Assembly: GCA_963573315.1 (NCBI GenBank)
Contig: OY752151.1
Location: 744,001 to 808,000, forward strand
Length of the DNA: 64,000 bases
From: Entomortierella parvispora
Taxonomy: Eukaryota; Mortierellomycota; Mortierellomycetes; Mortierellales; Mortierellaceae
Reading direction: 5' to 3'
Part shown: one piece after another, positions 54,506-64,000 of the stretch
Layout: every line of letters starts with the position of its first letter
Position numbering within the stretch: position 1 is the first letter of the stretch
Translations under genes and position numbers: made by a program
Notes under the pieces: model-generated
Told to the model about the DNA's origin: nothing
Database searches by the model: none
What the model saw: only the letters and a program-made list of their open reading frames with translations

Positions 54506-55957
54506 ATGTCAAAAACATCAACAGTCGCCGTCGCCAAGGGGTCCGCTGCCGAGGCTATTGCTATTGAAGCAGCGGCCATAGCGTGTTTTGGAACAGAGTG
54601 GACAACTGTCCAACTTTCCGAGTTTGTGGAGGAACTCCAGAAACGAAAAGTCGACACACGCAAAAGAGTTCGTAAGATTATTGCGTTCACCGACTACCTG
54701 GCCGCCGGGAAGAGCCCAGACACGGTTTCGCTCACAAGAAGCACGTTTTCAGTCATGTCTGCAACTACAGCCGTAAACACAAGCTCTGTGGATGAGCCAA
54801 AAAGTCCTAAACCAGCTGCGATAACTCCAGCCGTGATCGCTGCCGCGCCGACTTCACCAGCTGTAAACACCGTCATTCCAGCTTCCCCAGTTTTCGCCGC
54901 CGCAGTGGACCCCAAATTCTCAACGACAACGAAGGAGGTACCTGAATTAGATGTCCGCTGTGATATTGAGGCGATCGTTGACCTTCTTGGTGTCTTGGCA
55001 ATCGAAGAGATCGATCTGAACGACGCGGGGATCACCGATATCTTCATCGACGTTGGATCGAAGATAGCCGTCAAGGCCAATGGCGGGTGCCAGCAACACA
55101 GCCATGTTGTCACTCGAGATGACGTGGATACGCTCCTCGAAAATCTGCCAGGAGGTGGACCGGTGATTGAGAAAAACAACAGGGTCATCTTTGGGCAGAC
55201 TCTTCATCGTCTGGCTGCCGTGGCGTACGATGGCAACATCAATGGGTTCACGATTCGAGTCGGTCGCAGCATCTCTGGCCTCTTACCTTTGTTCGAAGGC
55301 CTGATTGAAGAAAAAAATATCCTTTTGTGTGGAGCCCCGAATGTGGGCAAGACTACGACTCTGCGAGAAATCTGCAAACATCTCTCGCAGAAGAAATGTC
55401 TGTGTTTGATCGACTCTTCGGGTGAAGTATGCGGCGACTCGGAAAACAAGGACCACATCGTGGGCTCTTCGCGTGTCTTTCGGCCGCTCAAACCGGAGCA
55501 CCAGTACATGACACTGGTCGACTGTGTCCGGAATCACTCACCAGACATAATTGCCATTGACGAGCTCCACACCAAACGCGAGGTCGAAGAGTGCCAGACT
55601 ATTGCCTGGAGGTCCCTCAAGATGGTGGCCTCCGTTCATGGGAATATTCAAGATTTGGTGTTTAACCCAATGCTAAACAAAACTCTTGGAGGAGCTACCG
55701 ATGCCCTAGTCTCCGATCGCGCTGCTGATAAAAACAATGGCAGGAAGGTAGTCCTTCAGAGGACCAGCCGTCCAGTCTTTGATATTGTGATCAATATCAA
55801 AAGGACATCGACAGGCCTGGAGTACCAGTTTATCGAGGATGTTGCTAATAGCGTGACCAAGATCATGCAGAATAAGCCAATCCAAACTCGTACGAGGAGA
55901 ATTGTTGGAGGGGTCATGGAAGAAACCATTCAAGAGGTCCTCTATGCATTTGATTGA
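54506..55957 (+). CDS. SpoIIIAA/Ycf45-like P-loop ATPase, copy 1 (intact)
   Basis: 483 residues, no intron. Residues 14-80 are a helical domain also found in the other local copies (CFGTEWTTVQLSEFVEELQK, then IIAFTDYL). An Ala/Pro/Thr-rich linker (85-145) follows. Residues 145-215 hold a small alpha/beta part (ITDIFIDVGSKIAVKANGG). The ATPase has P-loop GAPNVGKTT (276-284), the strand CLIDSSGEVCGD (300-311), Walker B HSPDIIAIDELHTK (344-357) and SVHGNIQDLVFNP. The order and wording match the bacterial SpoIIIAA and algal/cyanobacterial Ycf45 ATPases (G-x-P-x-VGKTT, DTSxExxGD, PEVIVIDEI, GTAHGN). The C-terminal R3H domain of Ycf45 proteins is not seen. Cell function in a fungus is unknown; nucleic-acid-linked motor work is only a guess from the family. 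Confidence 0.75.
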   Translation: MSKTSTVAVAKGSAAEAIAIEAAAIACFGTEWTTVQLSEFVEELQKRKVDTRKRVRKIIAFTDYLAAGKSPDTVSLTRSTFSVMSATTAVNTSSVDEPKSPKPAAITPAVIAAAPTSPAVNTVIPASPVFAAAVDPKFSTTTKEVPELDVRCDIEAIVDLLGVLAIEEIDLNDAGITDIFIDVGSKIAVKANGGCQQHSHVVTRDDVDTLLENLPGGGPVIEKNNRVIFGQTLHRLAAVAYDGNINGFTIRVGRSISGLLPLFEGLIEEKNILLCGAPNVGKTTTLREICKHLSQKKCLCLIDSSGEVCGDSENKDHIVGSSRVFRPLKPEHQYMTLVDCVRNHSPDIIAIDELHTKREVEECQTIAWRSLKMVASVHGNIQDLVFNPMLNKTLGGATDALVSDRAADKNNGRKVVLQRTSRPVFDIVINIKRTSTGLEYQFIEDVANSVTKIMQNKPIQTRTRRIVGGVMEETIQEVLYAFD

Positions 55958-56940
55958 GGCTCGAATGACCTTTGGCAAGTGTTTGTTCTTCCAAAATACA
56001 TTTTCAGTTTTTAGTCTCCCTCTGTCCTCCCATACTATAGTTTCGCTATCATTCTTCCGCAGAGCGTCCCGTCTTTATCCTGAGCTTTGAAGATTGAATC
56101 AAGCTAGTCGTGGAAATATCCAACCCAGGAATAAAGTTCACACAACCAGATATGTTGAAGTTCGAACGCGGCTCTCTCTCATCAGACGAATGAATTGCAG
56201 TGTAGGTAGGTATCCATGGTCTGAACTCAAAAATCGTGCTAGGAAAATGCGAGTCCCATCCACAGTTCACTGGGTCAATTCAAGATGTTGGTTTCTGATC
56301 AATGGAAAAAGATACCGATGAGCATGACACGTCCACTGTCCTTCTAAACGCTCATGTCGTTGTTCTCCCTGAAATGATGTCTCGTTGCCTGCTTTGCTAT
56401 TGAGAAAGAGGGGGGCACGTGCGTCGCGCGCCAAATCCTGGTGGGCGACGCTCCGATCCGCGCTTCTGTTTCACAGAGTGTATCTTTTGACCTCCTCTTC
56501 TCGAGGTTGCGCTGCTCCTGAATAAGGACCACGGAGCAGCACAATCGTGCAAAAACTAGGACAAACTGCAAATTAAATTCGAAGGAAACGATCTTTCTAG
56601 AGAACAACTTTGGGTGTTGTCCCTTTCACCCTGCACAAAAGAAGATCTGGGAAGAGTTCATTGCCCATTCATCACAAAGGGGTGATAGTAGATAGCGCTT
56701 CACACACCAAATCCCGCTCCGCCCTGTGCGCCATTCATGATCCCTTTGTTGCTTTGCCAGCCCCTTTTTTCTCTCTTCCTCTTGCCTACCTCTTCACCAT
56801 GTGCAATTGTCTTCCTTATTCCCACCGAAAAAAGAGCTTTCCTTGTTCTGTTTCATTACAACGTTTGCCCTATCATTCTATCCTTTGCTATCTACTTCTC
56901 TCACTGCGTTTCTACATAATTCAAAACAAAACAAAAGCTT
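55958..56940. other. Intergenic between ATPase copies 1 and 2
   Basis: No gene. T/C-rich leader at 56750-56930 upstream of copy 2. Confidence 0.5.
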
Positions 56941-58419
56941 ATGGCGCGCACACGTGGGAAGCAAAGTGCCAAGGCTGGCAAAGGTGCCACGAAAAAAAAA
57001 GTCCCCAAGGTCACTACGAAAGCCGCCAAGGTCGCCAAGATCGCCACAAGAGCTGCCGTGCTTAGAGCGAAGGCCAGCGCCATCGAGGCCGCATCCAGGG
57101 AGTGCTTTGGCACCAATAGAACAATCATCAATATTACTGAGTTTAGGCTGGCACTCAAGAAACGTGGTATTGGCGCTAAAAAGATTGGGAAGATCATTGC
57201 CTCCACAGATTACCTGGCTCGGGAGAACGAAAGCTCGATTATACTTACAAGAAGTACATTCTCAGTCAAGGCGAAGACCATTAGGCCAACCTCTTTCAAC
57301 GGACAAAGAAACCATGATCTGGCGGCGATCCCACTTACTCCAGCTACCAGGTCAGCCCTAACCAAGGTCTTGGCCATTAAATCACCTGAAAAGACCACTA
57401 AGGTGATCCCTGAACTGGATATCTATTGCGACACGGCGGCAATCGTAGGCCTTCTCGGAATCACAACGCTGGACCATATCGACTTGGACGACTCAGGAAT
57501 TACCGACATCATCTTAGACGTCGGATCAAAAATGTCTATCAAGGCGAACGGCGAGTGCATACAGTACGACCGTGTTATTACCCGAGAGGATGTCGACAGT
57601 ATCATATAAAACCTTCCGGAATGTGGAACCGGCATTGAAAAGACCAATCGAGTGATCTTTGGTCAAACGCTCCACCGCCTGGCCGCTGTGACATACGACG
57701 GCAACATCAACGGTGTCACGATTCGGCTTGGCCGTAGAGTGTCCGGCCTTGCGCCTCTGTTCGAAGGCCTGATTGAACAGAAAAACGTCCTTCTGTGTGG
57801 AGCCCCGAGTGTGGGAAAGACTACGGCTCTGAGGGAAATATGCAAATACCTTTCGCAGAAGAGATGCCTATGTTTGGTGGATACATCGGGTGAGGTGTGC
57901 GGCGATTCGGAAAACAAGGATCACATCGTAGGCTCTTCTCGCGTTTTTCGACCATTCAGTCCAGATCGCCAGTACCTGACACTAGTAGATTGTGTGCGGA
58001 ATCACTCCCCGGACATCATTGCCATTGACGAACTCCACAGCAGAGGCGAGGTTGAGGTTTGTCAGACTATTGCTTTGAGATCCATCCATATGGTAGCTTC
58101 TATCCATGGTAACATCGAGGACTTGGTATTTAATCCCATGTTAAACAAAGCCCTCGGAGGGATGACAGAGGCGCTGGTCTCCGACCGCGTCGCGGTCGAC
58201 GGCAAGAAAGTGGTTCTGCAGAGGACCACCCGTCCAATCTTCGACGTCGTTATCAACATCAAAAGGACAACAACCGGGCTAGAATATGTGTTCATTGAGA
58301 ACGTGGCAGACAGCGTTACCAAGATTATGCAAAACAAGAAAATCCAGACTCGCACAAGAAAGATTGTCGGAGGGATCATGGAGGAAACCATTCGAGACGT
58401 CCTCTTTGCATTTGATTGA
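56941..58419 (+). pseudogene. SpoIIIAA/Ycf45-like ATPase, copy 2, with one in-frame TAA
   Basis: A single frame of 493 codons broken only by TAA at 57607-57609 (codon 223). Copy 1 has Glu (GAA) at that place: LLENLPGGG versus II-stop-NLPECG. All else is kept: Lys-rich start (MARTRGKQSAKAGKGATKKK), helical domain CFGTNRTIINITEFRLALKK, P-loop GAPSVGKTT, CLVDTSGEVCGD and Walker B DIIAIDELHSR. A one-base change explains the stop. The part before the stop (222 residues) contains the N-terminal domains, and the part after it contains the whole ATPase. Nucleotide divergence from copy 1 is considerable, so the duplication is old while the stop looks recent. Confidence 0.75.
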
Positions 58420-59608
58420 GTTGGAGCGTTTGGGTGATTCTACTGTTCTCACTTTCAATATCCCCAGATCACTGTTTCCTTGCCAATGTCAAGCCGAATC
58501 TTCTATGTTGCATCAAGATAGTGCCTAGTACCTTGTCTTCCTCCTAAGATTTTGGATTTGTTCCAATGTAGTAAACGCAACTATCCTGTCCGCCAAATAC
58601 AGATCTCTCGACAAAACGGGGGACATGCGGTGAACCCAGGTGATGAACGTGGAGTGACATACCAAAACTCAAGACTTGCCGCAATCGCTTGACCGAATTA
58701 GCAGGAGTATTACGTAGCAATGAGGCTCATCATAGAACATGACTTGACAGGACATGACTTGACAGGGTCGTTCTGAGATGCAGTGCGCATGTGTCATGAG
58801 TGGCAGTTCGAGAATATCTCCCTGAATGTTCACTTCGAAGTTCTCCCTGAATCCATGTCCTAAGTTTGTTTCCTTTCGAGCTCTGCAAGGTGCTGGAAAG
58901 AGAATCTAAGGGAAAACAAGAAAGGGATATTAGTTCCTCGAGACATTCTTCAAATGACGGCACCAAGTCGAAAGTAATGCTACGTTTCATTCAGCCCAAG
59001 CAGGAACACAGGAAGGTATAAATGGCATGACTTGAATGAGCTAACTAGGGGGAACGTCTTTGGGAATACGGAGAGGCCAGATGCTGATGCTGATGTTGAT
59101 GCTGAGGCTGCTTCTGCAGTGGGAAGGGGGAGCGGGGGGAAGGAAAGCTGATGAGGGAAACAAAGAAAAGGGACTGTGCATGTTTGTGTTTGCGTGTGTG
59201 CCTGAGAAAAGATGGCTTTCTCGCTGTGCAAGACTCACGCAGGTTCAGAGCCCATAAAAAAAAACTGTCCAAAAAAAAAAGTGGTGCTGTGTTCTTTTGG
59301 TTTTTGACTCTCCCTCTTCGCCCTCATTACATATTATTGTACAGTCATCAGTCCCCACTTGGACACTCAGCGATGACTGTAATGACATGAGGAAGAACGA
59401 ATGGCTATAGCTATCGCGGCCGTTTCTTCCTTCTAATAGTCAACATGGGTTACATGGCATCGATTTGGGTAGTGCTGAGTTTGAGGTTCGAAGAGTAGGG
59501 TGCTTTATTGGAAGCAAGATGTCGTTTGTGAGAGCTTTCTTGGAAAGCAACGATGATGTACTCATGGGCGGCTGAAGCTAGGAGACAGTTGGTATCAGTT
59601 GGCCTTTA
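58420..59608. other. Intergenic; 58880-59080 is one half of a duplication
   Basis: No gene. The stretch 58880-59080 (TTAGTTCCTCGAGACATTCT, TTCATTCAGCCCAAGCAGGA, GAGCTAACTAGGGG) resembles 63190-63350. A TGATGC trinucleotide-type run occurs at 59080-59110. Confidence 0.6.
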
Positions 59609-62119
59609 TTAATTCTCCAATAGCCCTCCCGTCCAGGCGTTATGAGCGGCACCGCAGCGATTAATGGCCAAGTATGGTGAGTTCGGGAACATCTCATCGG
59701 TAGCATTGTAGTGGTTGGCCCACCAAGATGATACTGTGACAGACAGCTTTGGGCTGATGCCACCACCAAAGAACAAGAAAATGGCGAGGCTGGTGAACGC
59801 TGCTCCCGTGTCCAGAGCTGCAGCCAGGATAAAGACATATTTTTGCCACCATCCCTTATGGTACCGAAATACGTAGAACTGAAAGACCATACAAGTGATG
59901 AACCCTGTCAAGATCCCTGTCGTTTGACCGTTTCCATAAGCGCCCATCCCTCCCGCAATCAACGAAATGTTGATATTCTCCCAATTGAACTTGGGGAATC
60001 TTTTAGATAGGTACCAAAGGAGAACAGGGAGGACGGCGCCGATGAGAAGTCCATAATAGATAAAGCCGTAGCGACCCGTCGTAGAAAACATCCGACTTGG
60101 TCCCAGGGCGCCAAAGATCAAGGCCGAGCCCCAAAAAATCTGAGGAAGAAAGCCGTTCCAAAGACCACTTGGGTCAGGAGCCGTTCCATCCAAGGCGCCT
60201 CGGTGAACGTTAATAATGACAACCATCATGGCGTAATTGAAGAGGCCTCCGATGACAGTCCCCCAGATCTGTGCTAAAAACATGGCACGAGGCGGGATCT
60301 TCATATAGTGTCCTAGCTTCAAGTCACCGAGCAATGCTCGGCACTGTTCCATTGCCCTGCAACGATAGCATAAAGTAAAAATGAATCAGAATATGCTCCC
60401 TGCAGGAAGTAGCAATAAACATGACAAAAAGGGGACTCATCTTACATGTAGCCATAGCACTTGAACGTCATGTTGGCAATGGGCCTTCCTGGGAATATGT
60501 ATCCACAAACGAGTGCCGTCACGACGTTTATAGCAGGACCGCCACCCGTAATCGCAAACATGGCGCACAGCGGGAAAGTTAGCGCCCAGCTCATTGCCAG
60601 GGCAATAACAAGACCCCACCAGGGCAGCTGGAGGTTATATACCTTACAACACACCAAAGAGAGAGCAAACATGACCACGTAAAATACCGCGTACCACCAC
60701 TGAGGTACCTCTGGGTAGATTTTCATCATCCTGGTATGAATATCTTCATGGCCTGAGCCCATTGCAACACGCCAGTTGGACACGATAGCCCGTCCATGGA
60801 AGAAGCTTATGTGGGTGAAGCATGCTCCGAGCGCGACAAACGACCAAAAATAATTCAGGGCATACATGGGTGTCATGGTCACAGGCGGACCAGCATCGTA
60901 CATTGTGGCGTTGAGAGTATAGTCCGGGTTTAAGTAGGAGTCAATATGGAAGGGTGTGCCATCCTCCAGGTAGAGCGAGGGTGTTAGCGGCTTTCCGAAT
61001 GTTTTTGTCCCCATGGTGTTTGTTAACCAAAGGATCGGCATCAGAACCCAGTAACTGGTTACGATACCAAAGAGCCTGCACAGTTGCGACGACAAGGGGG
61101 TCCACATGGTAGATCCTCCGATCGAGTTCCAATCCAGAGAGATGGAGAGAATCCCCGCGCCGCTGTAAGAGGAAAACATTGCCCAGAAGTCTTTGTTGAA
61201 GGGTTTGATCCAACAGATCCAGTCGATGTAAAGGAGCAAAGGTGCGAGGTATTGCGGTAGAAACTCGTAGATGAACATACAGCCGCAGACGACCCAAAAG
61301 TATTTCATGTAGGACCATCCACGGATCATACGCTTGTTCTTGAACTCGGTGGTGTTGTGTACGGCATTGTAGAAAACAACCTGAACCAAATTGTACCACC
61401 AAACCATTTCTGCAGGGTAGACCAGATACTTGCGAAGAGAGCCTGCCATACCGTAGCCGAGGCACTGTGTGGTCATGATCAACATGAGCGAACCCAAGGC
61501 GTTGATACGGAAGCCTAGAAACAGGTCCGTGGCTGCCAAGATGTCGATGGCGTAGGCGGTACCAGAGGCTGTGGAGACGGCGATACCAATCATACAGTGC
61601 TCTTTCACGTTGAACGGACCCGGGTTGAGGGACATGCGATATCCAAAAATTGAGATGGATCTGGAGGGGAGAGTGCGAGCCATGGCCTTGCCCATGCCGA
61701 AGGTGGCCAAGTTCACAAAGTAGATTGAGAACGTGCCCATAGTTGTTCGGAAAAAGTAGTACAGGTTAATGGTCGCTGCCAAAACCGCAAACAGTGTAGA
61801 GAGAATCCAGAAGCGAAAAGTCAAGACTTGTAGTGTAGGGTCGTCGGTAATGGGGATAGCTTTAGAGAGTGGGAGCAGCGGGAGGGAGAGAAGACCAATG
61901 GAGAACTGTTAGATAATGGAGAACACTCCTGGGACGTGGGTGCGCTCAGAGAGGATGGCGAAGGGGTCAATTACCTAGTCGTACAGCTTCAATTGGCGAG
62001 TTCTCATCGCCATGTTCTACAAGCGGGATGCCCTTGTCATCAGAGACTTGTGCGCTCTCGATGGGTTTATCACTGAGTTCTTTTGATAGCTGGGGCGGCA
62101 AAGACGTTGGGTCATTCAT
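59609..62119 (-). CDS. Oligopeptide transporter, OPT family
   Basis: Exon 1 62119-61975, intron 61974-61860, exon 2 61859-60446, intron 60445-60357, exon 3 60356-59609; 768 residues. Both joins keep frame and restore family signatures: EAVRLAIPITDDPTLQVLTF at junction 1 and YGYMAMEQCRALLGDLKLGH followed by YMKIPPR at junction 2. Other hallmarks are SLNPGPFNVKEH, SGAGILSISLDWNSIGGSTM and LPWWGLVIALAMSW. About 14-16 hydrophobic segments, normal length for the family. It is a plasma-membrane proton-coupled importer of tetra/pentapeptides or related compounds such as glutathione; the substrate cannot be told from sequence. It lies inside the ATPase array, on the opposite strand. Confidence 0.92.
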
Positions 62120-62864
62120 TTCAGCGCGCGCAGTGGAAGGGACGGAGGAGGGATACTGTGTTGTGTGATGAAATTGGACGAGAGAAGTATTCGTTAGGAG
62201 TGAGAGTAGTCGGCAGCTCTTATATGGCGTCGGATCCATGAGCAAGACAGGGCAAGCGGTAGGGTGCATCGGACATACCATCCGACCGATCTCTCGGGTT
62301 CAAGCCCGACTTGTCCGGTTGTCCATGATAGTCTGCTAGGAGGTATTGCCGCCTTTACCGAGGAGAGGAACACTGCAGCAAATTGTCCGACTCCGCGTGG
62401 CGCAGAACGCATCCCTGCAAACATTTTGCAAACATGCAAGCTCACAGAGACTGGCATCATATCATCTTCGTCGGATTGGCTCCTTGTCCAGCAGATCCTC
62501 GGAATCCCTTCCGGGGAGGGAAATCCCTCGCCGCGCTCTAGGGGGGATCGGGCAGCAATGCTTCTCTCTCTCACTCGACCTCCCGCCCTCCTCCGTTGTG
62601 CAGGACCAAAAGCTCGAAAATATTCCATGGCAGACTCCAGGGCACCTTTCTCTGACCACAAGGGCAAACATACTTTTACTTGCTTCTGGATCGTGCCCTA
62701 GAATTAGGAGGAACACAGCATCAGAACGGTCCTACCTCGGATGAGTATTCAATGTGCATCCAAACAACATGAAACTGATAGAGCAGTTTTGTGCAGCAGC
62801 AGCTCATACCTTCTTTCTGTCAGGCACAGCCCATGATCAGTGCTTGCCTGAGAACAAGAGGCGG
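62120..62864. other. Intergenic, promoter of the OPT gene
   Basis: No gene recognised. A tRNA-like arrangement at 62243-62315 was considered and rejected. Confidence 0.5.
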
Positions 62865-63025
62865 TCCGTCCTGTAGAGGACCACTTGTCCGATTTTCGAG
62901 ATTGTTATCAGTATCAAAAAGACACCGGCAGGGCTTGAATATGTTCATTGAGAACCTGGCCGACAACGTTACCAAGACAATGCAAAACAAGCCGATCCAG
63001 ACTCGCTCAAGGAGGATTGTTAAAG
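62865..63025 (+). pseudogene. SpoIIIAA-like ATPase 3' fragment, copy 3
   Basis: Nucleotide match to the 3' end of copy 2: GTAGAGGACCACTTGTCCGA (copy 2: GCAGAGGACCACCCGTCCAA). The residues that follow are MFIENLADNVTKTMQNKPIQ then TRSRRIV, nearly the same as copy 1 and 2 C-termini. Upstream parts are absent and the frame is shifted at about 62935. Confidence 0.85.
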
Positions 63026-63189
63026 TAGAAGTGGCATTCGGAGATGATGCATTGTTCCGATGCTATTCTTGTCCGAGCATCTCTCCCGCTCCTGATGAGT
63101 CCATTGTCATTCTGGATGTTTACATCCGAAGTCTTCCATAACCGATGTCCTATTGTTTGCTTTTTCCGGGCTGGGCAGGGTGTACTGAG

Positions 63190-63350
63190 GAGAAAGGAAA
63201 ACAAGCACATGAGATTAGTTCCTAGAAATAACTCCTCAAATGACAGCATGAAATCGAGAAGTATAATGTTACATTGCATTCAGCCAAGTAGGAACGCAGG
63301 AAGAATAAATGGCACGACATTAATTGAGTGAACTAGGGGAGTACGACTTT
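63190..63350 (+). repeat. Second half of the duplication seen at 58880-59080
   Basis: GATTAGTTCCTAGAAATAAC, TGCATTCAGCCAAGTAGGAA and GAGTGAACTAGGGG correspond in order to 58930-59050, so the duplicated unit included DNA downstream of the ATPase gene. Confidence 0.75.
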
Positions 63351-63767
63351 GAGAGTGTGGAGAGGACAGAGGGCATGACCATGATGTTGATGAACTTGCA
63401 GTGGGCTGAGGGAAGAAAGAGAACTCAAGGAGAGGAGAGAGGCTGAGGGATAGCGTAAATCATTTTGTGGTCGAGACGGCCTCCACATAGTGCAAGATCC
63501 AAGCATGATTTGATCTCCTTCAGTGAAACTGGGAAGAACGCACTGTTCCTTGGCGTGAAGGACTTGCAGTCATGAGGTGGAGCCTCCTTGAATCATTGGC
63601 TGCTGCAATTGCGCGACGAGCGACGAGCGACGGTAAAATCATATGCATGGCAAAGTGCTGTGACCCATGGCCCAAGTTTTCTTGACCGGCATCCAACTTT
63701 TTCACTCTTTAACACTTCACCTTTCCTCATAGACAACACTTATTTTTTCCCAGTTTGGCGTACGGAA

Positions 63768-64000
63768 ATGGCTGAGAATAGCGAGGAAGAATGCGCTGTC
63801 GCTCTCGCGGCCGTAGCCACTGCAGTTTTCGCACAAGAACAAATAATTTTCAACACCGCAGTCAACGTATGTTTTGGCGACAGGAAGAATGAAATCAAAA
63901 TGGGTCAGCTGTCAACTGCCCTTCAAAAACGAAACTTGCCAATGAAAAGATCAAGAATTAGAAGTATGGTCGAATCCTCGGGATATCTGAGTCTTTCCGA
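63768..64000 (+). CDS. SpoIIIAA-like ATPase, copy 4 (cut by the window edge)
   Basis: From the ATG at 63768 the frame is open to the edge (77 codons): MAENSEEECAVALAAVATAV, then NVCFGDRKNEIKMGQLSTAL and RIRSMVESSGYL. It matches the N-terminal helical domain of copies 1 and 2 (CFG..., then a helix with a Lys/Arg-rich turn, then SxYL). An acidic start replaces the basic start of copy 2. The ATPase part lies beyond the window. Confidence 0.75.
   Translation, partial: MAENSEEECAVALAAVATAVFAQEQIIFNTAVNVCFGDRKNEIKMGQLSTALQKRNLPMKRSRIRSMVESSGYLSLS

Noticed and set aside
62243-62315. tRNA-like sequence with CGGGTTCAAGCCCG and a TCGGA/TCCGA hairpin
   Set aside because: The T-loop is one base short if paired well, the acceptor stem has a mismatch and the anticodon loop lacks U33; not a convincing tRNA.
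1-64000. CRISPR arrays, rRNA genes, bacterial operons
   Set aside because: None seen; gene structure is eukaryotic and the repeats present are tandem or inverted without spacers.

Overview
The window reads as nuclear DNA of a filamentous fungus, most likely an early-diverging one of the Mortierella type. This is inferred from gene content and not from any search. Genes are intron-poor or carry short GT-AG introns of 70-95 bases, promoters are pyrimidine-rich with occasional TATA boxes, and no operon-like spacing is seen. The content is that of an accessory, repeat-rich region: expanded F-box/LRR genes, NACHT-WD40 receptor genes, a lineage-type LRR family, and remnants of at least five kinds of mobile element (Helitron, LINE, Gypsy/LTR, a Gag-like fragment, and a TnpB-like Fanzor).  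Layout. 1-406: tail of a broken F-box/LRR gene. 1645-4827: large LRR-type gene (here 'family A') cut by one in-frame TGA. 6960-8960: short tandem repeats, then a decayed Helitron helicase. 9290-9752: minisatellite and a 62-residue secreted cysteine-rich peptide with a TATA box. 10985-17365: two 0.9 kb direct repeats enclosing an F-box relic and an intact F-box gene. 17539-22671 (minus): a six-exon Fanzor-like gene. 22988-23680: Gag-like fragment. 24060-32446: an F-box gene and a tRNA-like gene lie between a broken and an intact NACHT-WD40 gene. 33654-35755: a long palindrome with a 5'-truncated LINE in one arm. 36038-41726: intact family A gene and a divergent GCR1-type transcription factor gene. 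42410-48240: family A relic, F-box gene, RRM fragment, Gypsy remnant with LTR. 50417-53980: secreted subtilase and an F-box gene. 54506-64000: four loci of a SpoIIIAA/Ycf45-like P-loop ATPase family (one intact, one with a single stop codon, one 3' fragment, one running off the edge) around an oligopeptide transporter gene.  How the parts relate. The secreted subtilase, the OPT peptide transporter and the small secreted peptide fit extracellular protein use and interaction with other organisms. The NACHT-WD40 gene and the F-box/LRR genes are typical expanded recognition and protein-turnover families, each present here with intact and decayed relatives, so birth and death is visible within one window.  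The two most unusual systems are the intron-rich Fanzor-like RuvC nuclease gene and the local array of bacterial/plastid-type SpoIIIAA-like ATPases. Intron structures are read by eye from splice motifs and reading frame and have not been tested against transcripts.
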